Below are positions 59,076 to 64,000 of a DNA stretch of 64,000 nucleotides, piece after piece (positions within the stretch are counted from its first letter, which is position 1; each line of letters begins with the position of its first letter). Position numbers and translations under genes: made by a program. Source of the stretch: DASVXQ01 sp040414855 (GTDB lineage Bacteria; Actinomycetota; CALGFH01). Where the stretch lies: the NCBI GenBank assembly GCA_040414855.1, contig JBEDUQ010000038.1, forward strand, positions 62,001-126,000. Direction: 5' to 3'. Under the pieces are notes generated by a model. That model was not told the origin of the DNA. It ran no database searches and saw only the letters and a program-made list of their open reading frames with translations.

Positions 59076-59206
59076 GTCAGGAACCTTGGCATGACGATGG
59101 GCACGACTGGTCGAACCGGTACAGCCTCGGGCGGAGTGGGAATCCCGGGAGGCCCGCCGGACGGGGAAGCGGGCACGACTTCCAGGGGCGGCCACCCGCC
59201 CGGGCG

Positions 59207-59216
59207 AAGGGTAGCA
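59207..59216 (-). promoter_or_regulatory. Extended -10 promoter element for DUF177-rpmF-rnc
   Basis: CTGCTACCCT on the minus strand fits TGnTAnnnT. It lies 3 nt before the coaD stop codon and 132 nt before the DUF177 start. Confidence 0.35.
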
Positions 59217-59218
59217 GA

Positions 59219-59698
59219 CTAGCCCCTCGCCGCGCGCTCCCGGAGCATGGCCGCGACCGGCGCGGGCACCAGGCCGCTGACGTCGCCGCCGTTGCGCGCG
59301 ACATCCTTGACCAGGCTCGAGCTCAGGTAGGAGTACGACGGGTTGGTGGTCATGAACATGGTCTCGACGCCGGCGAGCCGGTAGTTCATCTGCGCCATCT
59401 GAAGCTCGTAGTCGAAGTCGCTGACGGCTCGCAGGCCCTTGACGATCGCGCTGACGCCCCTGGCGCGCGCGTAGTCGACCAGCAGGCCCTCGAAGGAGTC
59501 GACCTCGACCCCGGCGATGTCCGCGGTGGCCTCCTTCAGCAGCGCGATCCGCTCCTCCAGCGTGAACAGCGGCTGCTTGCCGGGGTTGACCAGGACCGCG
59601 ACGATCACGCCGTCGAAGACCTTCGCGGCTCTGGCCACGATATCGAGATGTCCGTTCGTGACCGGGTCATAGGTGCCTGGGCAGCAAGCGATCCGCAC
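59219..59698 (-). CDS. coaD: Phosphopantetheine adenylyltransferase
   Basis: 159 residues, exact family length. GTYDPVTNGHLDIV holds the nucleotidyltransferase histidine motif, and VSAIVKGLRAVSDFDYELQM and SYSYLSSSLVKDVA are diagnostic. It makes dephospho-CoA in coenzyme A synthesis. ATG at 59698 follows rsmD by 27 nt; the rsmD-coaD pair is conserved. Confidence 0.96.
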   Translation of the reverse strand: MRIACCPGTYDPVTNGHLDIVARAAKVFDGVIVAVLVNPGKQPLFTLEERIALLKEATADIAGVEVDSFEGLLVDYARARGVSAIVKGLRAVSDFDYELQMAQMNYRLAGVETMFMTTNPSYSYLSSSLVKDVARNGGDVSGLVPAPVAAMLRERAARG

Positions 59699-59725
59699 TG
59701 AGCCGGCCTCCTGTTCAGGGTTTCC

Positions 59726-60361
59726 TCAGCTTAGCCTGTCCGGAGCGGACGGCTCGACAACGGCGAGGTGGAGGGTGGTGTCGCCATAGCGCCGCGAGCC
59801 CTCCGCGCGCAGCGGCGCCGGCCACGGGGGCGGCTCGGCGCGTGACGAGGTCTCGACCACCACCGTGGCGCCGGGCGCGAGCGCCTCGCCCGCGAGCCTG
59901 GCGAGCAGCCCCGCCAGGGTGCCTACCGGCATCGCGTAAGGCGGGTCGAGGAAGACCAGGTCGAAGGGCCCGTCCGCAGACGCCCTCGAGCTCGGCGGAC
60001 CCGGCGAGCCTGGCGAGCCCGGCGAGGCCCGCGAGCCCGCGCCGGAGCGGAGGTAGGCTTCGGCCTTGGTGCGCCGGACGGTGGCGACCTCGGTGAGGCC
60101 GAGCGCCTCCAGGTTGGCGCGGATCACGGCGACCGCGCGCGGCGCCTGCTCGACCAGCACCGCGGAGCGCGCGCCCCGCGACATCGCCTCGATCGCCAGC
60201 GCGCCGGTGCCCGCGAACAGGTCGAGCACGGCGGCGTCGCGCACCCGCTCGCCTAGGATCGAGAACAGCGCCTCGCGCACCCGGTCGCTGGTGGGCCGGG
60301 TGGCGGCGCCGGGAACCGCGCGGAGCGTGCGGCCGCCCAGCCGTCCGGCCACCACGCGCAT
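59726..60361 (-). CDS. rsmD: 16S rRNA (guanine-966-N2)-methyltransferase
   Basis: 211 residues. VVAGRLGGRTL, LDLFAGTGALAIEAMSRGA and the catalytic DPPY motif identify RsmD, which methylates G966 of 16S rRNA. A Gly/Ser/Pro insert of about 23 residues (GSPGSPGPP core) sits just before the DLVFLDPPY strand. ATG at 60361 is taken as start; an upstream frame to 60454 has no homology. It precedes coaD as in most bacteria. Confidence 0.94.
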   Translation of the reverse strand: MRVVAGRLGGRTLRAVPGAATRPTSDRVREALFSILGERVRDAAVLDLFAGTGALAIEAMSRGARSAVLVEQAPRAVAVIRANLEALGLTEVATVRRTKAEAYLRSGAGSRASPGSPGSPGPPSSRASADGPFDLVFLDPPYAMPVGTLAGLLARLAGEALAPGATVVVETSSRAEPPPWPAPLRAEGSRRYGDTTLHLAVVEPSAPDRLS

Positions 60362-60472
60362 GCCTGCCCCTCCCGGACTCGAACGACGATTGGTTACACC
60401 GAGGGTTGGAGGCGGGGGTCGAGCCCGGGGGGGCCAAGGCTGTTCCCCCGCCATCCAACCGCGTTGGCCGGT

Positions 60473-61390
60473 TCAGTCGTACCCGATGAACCGTCCATCC
60501 CGCCCACGCGCCACGAGCTGGCGTGGCTGGCGCGGGTCACGCTGGGAACCGGCGCGCTGCTGGCCCGCGTGCGCGGGGACCTTCTCCATGGCCTGGTCGA
60601 GTGGCGTGCCGCGGTCCCAGAGGGTCTCGAAGGCCCGGTGCAGCGTCTGGCCGAGCCCGGTGTGGCTGATCAACAGGGATTCCAGCTGGCGGCTGCCTGC
60701 CTTGGGCTTGGTCAGGTGGAGAATGCAGCGGCGCCGGTCGAAGATCGCGAACTGTGCCTGGACCTTGGCGACCACACGGGTGTCGACGCCCTGCGCCGAG
60801 TAGAACGAGACGAAGTCCCGCTGCGGCTCGCTGGAGAACACCGCCTGCTCGTGGACCGCCCGCATACGCACCCCAGCGGCCAGCCGCTCGCCGGGCGAGA
60901 GCCGCAGCGCGGGCGCCCATGGCATGGCCACGGCCGCGACCACCTCTTCCCTGGTGGCGCCGAGCAGCCGGTGGTAGGCGCCGTAGACCTGGTCGCTGCG
61001 CCGGAGCGTGCGGACCGGCTCGTCGCCGCCCTCGCCGTCCGGGTCGGACTCGCGGCTCTCGATCAGCCGCATGACCGTCGCCATCGCCGCGGTGCGCCGG
61101 CGCTCCTGCTCCTCGAGGATCGCCTCGAGCCGTCCGATCGCCTCGCTGGGCGGCGCCGCGCGGAAGCGGGCCACCCTGCCGCCGGCGACCTCCGAGCACA
61201 GGCCCGACCGGACCAGCGAGTTGACCAGCTCGTAGGAGCGCGACCTCGGCACCCCGGCGGCGCGCGCCACCTCGCTCACCTTGAACGCCCGGGGCGCGAG
61301 CATCGCGACGTAGCAGCGCGCCTCTCCGTGGCCGAGGCCGTACCGAACCAGGCGGTCGATCAAGCCGGCCTCCAATGGCTCGCTCAGCAT
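60473..61390 (-). CDS. TrmB-family transcriptional regulator
   Basis: 305 residues. An N-terminal winged helix (about 12-80) has YGLGHGEARCYVAML and VSEVARAAGVPRSRSYELVN, followed by a short coiled coil and a TrmB-like effector domain with VRMRAVHE and AQFAIFDRRRCIL. TrmB proteins were first described as sugar-sensing archaeal regulators, and relatives are frequent in actinobacteria. ATG at 61390 has GGAGGA ahead and a good promoter at 61427-61455. Target and ligand unknown. A related gene lies next to it. Confidence 0.85.
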   Translation of the reverse strand: MLSEPLEAGLIDRLVRYGLGHGEARCYVAMLAPRAFKVSEVARAAGVPRSRSYELVNSLVRSGLCSEVAGGRVARFRAAPPSEAIGRLEAILEEQERRRTAAMATVMRLIESRESDPDGEGGDEPVRTLRRSDQVYGAYHRLLGATREEVVAAVAMPWAPALRLSPGERLAAGVRMRAVHEQAVFSSEPQRDFVSFYSAQGVDTRVVAKVQAQFAIFDRRRCILHLTKPKAGSRQLESLLISHTGLGQTLHRAFETLWDRGTPLDQAMEKVPAHAGQQRAGSQRDPRQPRQLVARGRDGRFIGYD

Positions 61391-61426
61391 CGAGTTTGTC
61401 CTCCGACCAGGGCTACGGACAGGCGA

Positions 61427-61455
61427 ACAGTAGGGAGGGGACCCAAGGAAGTCAA
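61427..61455 (-). promoter_or_regulatory. Promoter of the first TrmB-like gene
   Basis: Minus strand: -35 TTGACT (61450-61455), a 17-bp spacer, and -10 TACTGT (61427-61432). It lies about 40 nt before the start of the 60473-61390 gene. The upstream stretch TAGTCTATACAAACC is unusually AT-rich and could carry an operator. Confidence 0.65.
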
Positions 61456-61490
61456 GCTGGTTTGTATAGACTAATGAGAGTTGTCGGATT

Positions 61491-62342
61491 CTACTGAGCG
61501 GTGCCGTAGGCCGCTATCGGTAGGCTCGCATCCCGCCACTGCCCCTCGAACACCTCCGCCAGCAAGCTCCCCAGGCCAGGGTGCTCGAACGCGATCCAGT
61601 TGCCGGGCGCGCCGCCGTGCCGGTCCTTGGGGTTGAGGCTCAGCAGGACCGCGGTGCGGTCGACCACGCAGATCGACGCGGTGACCCGCTCGACGAACCG
61701 GCAGCGCTCGCCGCGCACCCCGCGCTCGGCGACCCAGGAACGGAAGGCGGGGTCCGCCAGTACCTCGTGCTCGTAGATGGCGCGGTAGCTGACCCCCGGC
61801 CGCAGGCTCAGCTCGTCCATGTGCAGCGCGCCGCCGAGCGGCCGGCGGCGGGTACGGACGACCTCGGCCCTGGCGCCGGCGATGATCGTCTCCTGCCGCG
61901 CCCAGGCGGCCTCCTCGTTCCGGAGCACGTGGACCGACTCGAAGGGATCGGCGGTCGCGGTGGTCGCGTAGTAGCGGTCGAACAGGTCGGCGACCAGGCG
62001 GCGGGTGTCCTCGACCAGACTGGCCTTCTCGGTGAAGGTCTGCCTGCGGAGCAGGGACGCGACCGTGCTGGCGTCGGCGGCGCGGAAGCGCGCGACCCGT
62101 CCCGGCTCCTCGGTGAACAGGCCCTTGTCGACCAGGAGCCGCAGCGCGTCGTAGGCCTTGGTGCGGCTGATCTGGGCGCGGGCGGCGAGCTGGGCGGCGC
62201 GCATGCTCGGCCGGCCCACCGCCGCCAGGTACAGCCTGGCCTCGTTGCGTCCGAGGCCGAACTCGGCGAGACCCGAGATGATCTGGTCTTCGTCAGTCGA
62301 TTGCGCCACGTGTGGGGCCACGTGCGCAGGGTCCGCGGCCAT
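61491..62342 (-). CDS. TrmB-family transcriptional regulator (second copy)
   Basis: 283 residues from ATG at 62342. Winged helix (about 20-90) with FGLGRNEARLYLAAV and AQLAARAQISRTKAYDALR, then an effector domain with GVSYRAIYEHEVL and ICVVDRTAVLLSLNP. It aligns along its length with the neighbouring gene, so the two are old duplicates. The frame is open to 62411, overlapping recG; 62342 is taken because homology starts there, but no good ribosome-binding site is visible. Target and ligand unknown. Confidence 0.82.
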   Translation of the reverse strand: MAADPAHVAPHVAQSTDEDQIISGLAEFGLGRNEARLYLAAVGRPSMRAAQLAARAQISRTKAYDALRLLVDKGLFTEEPGRVARFRAADASTVASLLRRQTFTEKASLVEDTRRLVADLFDRYYATTATADPFESVHVLRNEEAAWARQETIIAGARAEVVRTRRRPLGGALHMDELSLRPGVSYRAIYEHEVLADPAFRSWVAERGVRGERCRFVERVTASICVVDRTAVLLSLNPKDRHGGAPGNWIAFEHPGLGSLLAEVFEGQWRDASLPIAAYGTAQ

Positions 62343-62376
62343 GACCACGAGGGTAATTCGTCCCTTGTGGCCTTGA

Positions 62377-64000
62377 CTAGCCCCGCGCGAGCCATTCGGC
62401 GCGTCCGTCACCGAGCCGCGCGATGACCTCGAGCTTGAGCGGGAGATGGCTCGGGTCGGAGAGCTCCGGATCGGCCTCGACCAGCGCGAACGCGTCGGCG
62501 CGCGCCTTCTGGACCCACGCGAAGTCCTCGACCAGGCGCGCCAGCTTGAGGTCCGACAGCCCGCTCTGACGCGCGTCGAACACCGTCCCCTCGCCTCGGA
62601 TCCGGAGGTCCTCGTTGGCGAGCGCGAAGCCGTCGGTGGTGGCCGCGATCGCGCCCATGCGGGCGCGACCCTCGTCGGTCTGCGGGTCGGCGAACAGGAT
62701 GCAGACGCCGGGCGAGTCGCCCCGGCCGACCCGCCCGCGGAGCTGGTGGAGCTGGGAGAGGCCGAAGCGGTCGGCGTCCTCGACCAGCATCACGGTGGCG
62801 TTGGGCACGTCGACGCCGACCTCGACCACCGTGGTCGAGACCAGCACGTCGACCTCGCCGGCGCGGAAGGCGTCCATGGTCGCCTCCTTGCGCCTGGCGG
62901 CCATGTCGCCGTAGACGAGCTCGACCCGCAGGTCGGGGAAGACCTCCTCGCGCAGCCGCTCGGCCTCGGTCTTGGCGGAGCGGACCTCGAGCTTGTCCGA
63001 CTCGTCCTTCAGCGCGCAGACCACGTAGGCCTGGTGGCCCTTGGCGACCTCCTCGCGGACCCGCTGGTAGGCGCGCTCGCGCAGCTCGGCGCTGGCGACC
63101 ACGTGGGTCGCGACCGGGGTTCGGCCCGGCGGCAGCTCGTCGAGGGTCGACACGTCCAGGTCGCCGTAGAGGGTCAGCGCCAGCGTCCGCGGGATCGGCG
63201 TCGCGGTCATGATCAGCACGTGCGGCGAGTCGCCCTTCTCACGCAACTGGACGCGCTGGTGGACGCCGAAGCGGTGCTGCTCGTCCACCACCACCGCGCC
63301 GAGCCGCCGGAAGCTCACGCCCTCCGAGAGCAGCGCGTGGGTGCCGACCACGATGTCGACCTCGCCGTCGGCGACCTCCTTCAGCAGCCGCTCCCTGGCG
63401 GCGCCCGTGACCGCGGCGGTCAGCACCGCAAGGCGCGGGCCGCCGAACAGCCCGCCGCCCTCGCCCAGCGGCTCCAGCAGCGCGCGCAAGTTGATGAAGT
63501 GCTGGTCGGCGAGCACCTCGGTGGGCGCCATGATCGCGCCCTGGAACCCTGACTGGACCGCCGCGAGCAGGGCGGACAGCGCCACCAGCGTCTTGCCGCT
63601 GCCGACGTCGCCCTGGAGGAGCCGGTGCATCGGCCTCGGCCTGGCCAGGTCGGCGCCGATCTCGGCCATCGCCCGGACCTGGGCGCCGGTCGGCTTGAAC
63701 GGAAGGCTCGAGAGCAGCCGCTTGGTCAGCTCGCCCTCGGCCTGGAGCGGGTTGCCGCGCTCCTGGTCCGTCTGCGCGCGGCGCCGAAGCGCCAGCCCCA
63801 CCTGGAGCACGAACAGCTCGTCGTAGACCAGCCGCTGGCGCGCCCGGCCGGCGGCGGCCAGGTCGGTCGGACGGTGGATGATCTCCAGCGCCGCCGGCCG
63901 GCCCTGGAGCCGGTGGGCGCTGCGCAGCTCCTCGGGAACGGCGTCCGGCACCTGCCCGAAGGCGGCGAGCAGCGAGCCGATCGCCCGCCGCAGGCGGCCT
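62377..64000 (-). CDS. recG: ATP-dependent DNA helicase RecG (5' part outside window)
   Basis: Partial: 540 codons are visible and the frame continues past the right edge. Walker A is GDVGSGKT, with motif Ia APTEVLADQHF, the DEQHRFG box, TATPIPRTLALT, motif V/VI VSTTVVEVGVDVPNA and HQLRGRVGRG. RecG remodels stalled forks and Holliday junctions. The missing N-terminal part would hold the wedge domain. It ends 34 nt before the second TrmB-like gene. rsmD/coaD next to recG matches the actinobacterial order. Confidence 0.95.
   Translation of the reverse strand, partial: GRLRRAIGSLLAAFGQVPDAVPEELRSAHRLQGRPAALEIIHRPTDLAAAGRARQRLVYDELFVLQVGLALRRRAQTDQERGNPLQAEGELTKRLLSSLPFKPTGAQVRAMAEIGADLARPRPMHRLLQGDVGSGKTLVALSALLAAVQSGFQGAIMAPTEVLADQHFINLRALLEPLGEGGGLFGGPRLAVLTAAVTGAARERLLKEVADGEVDIVVGTHALLSEGVSFRRLGAVVVDEQHRFGVHQRVQLREKGDSPHVLIMTATPIPRTLALTLYGDLDVSTLDELPPGRTPVATHVVASAELRERAYQRVREEVAKGHQAYVVCALKDESDKLEVRSAKTEAERLREEVFPDLRVELVYGDMAARRKEATMDAFRAGEVDVLVSTTVVEVGVDVPNATVMLVEDADRFGLSQLHQLRGRVGRGDSPGVCILFADPQTDEGRARMGAIAATTDGFALANEDLRIRGEGTVFDARQSGLSDLKLARLVEDFAWVQKARADAFALVEADPELSDPSHLPLKLEVIARLGDGRAEWLARG

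Overview
The window is high-GC bacterial DNA packed with housekeeping genes, nearly all on the minus strand. Gene order and gene content point to Actinomycetota. The runs rimP-nusA-ylxR-infB, dxr-rip1-ispG-GNAT, cdsA-frr-pyrH-tsf-rpsB-(M23)-whiG-xerC-dprA-comM-yraN, DUF2469-rnhB-lepB-rplS-trmD-rimM-khpA-rpsP-ffh and ftsY-smc-acyP-fpg-rnc-rpmF-DUF177-coaD-rsmD-recG match the order known from Mycobacterium and Streptomyces. Many proteins carry lineage-specific low-complexity tails or loops, EF-Ts is the short form, and two TrmB-like regulators sit beside recG. This suggests a less-studied high-GC lineage, but I cannot name a class from the sequence alone. No tRNA, rRNA, insertion sequence or CRISPR array was seen.

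Layout from left to right. 1-1225 is the front of a TIR-like/NB-ARC STAND protein, divergent from a cold-shock gene (1438-1644). 1742-6505 holds LOG, an M16 peptidase, pnp and rpsO. 6648-15498 is the translation/RNA operon ribF-truB-nrnA-rbfA-DUF503-infB-ylxR-nusA-rimP, with a promoter and a probable attenuator in front of rimP. 15841-20623 is an accessory segment: an EccC-type type VII secretion ATPase coupled to a ubiquitin-like YukD protein, followed by decayed tandem copies of the yukD 3' end. 20787-31000 carries isoprenoid (ispG, dxr), site-2 protease, rlmN, cdsA, ribosome recycling, UMP kinase, EF-Ts and S2 genes. 31261-39257 has an M23-type envelope protein, a WhiG-type sigma factor, XerC, DprA, ComM, YraN and an LCP protein. 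39368-45299 runs from a 42-residue membrane protein through rnhB, lepB, rplS, trmD, rimM, khpA and rpsP to ffh. A plus-strand sensor kinase and an aldo/keto reductase interrupt the ffh-ftsY neighbourhood (45459-48871). 48877-64000 has ftsY, smc, a small AT-richer island with an unknown coiled-coil gene, acyP, an L,D-transpeptidase, two Fpg-family genes, rnc, rpmF, DUF177, coaD, rsmD, two TrmB-like regulators and the 3' part of recG.

Most genes are joined by ATGA or GTGA overlaps, so the region is read as a few long operons for translation, RNA turnover, secretion and cell envelope growth. Likely promoters share an extended -10 of the form GTGCTAnnnT, found before csp, rpsO, rimP, rpsB and smc, with close variants before rplS and DUF177.

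The most unusual signals are these: (i) three genes (yukD, dprA, trmD) followed by tandem, decayed copies of their own 3' ends; (ii) a collagen-like Gly-X-Y stretch inside the EccC ATPase, which here has no other secretion genes except yukD; (iii) three identical TGTGGATAA DnaA-type boxes, all intergenic, in one orientation and 50-95 bp before a minus-strand start; (iv) an Fpg paralogue lacking several catalytic residues; and (v) mutually exclusive hairpins in the pnp leader and a terminator in the rimP leader.
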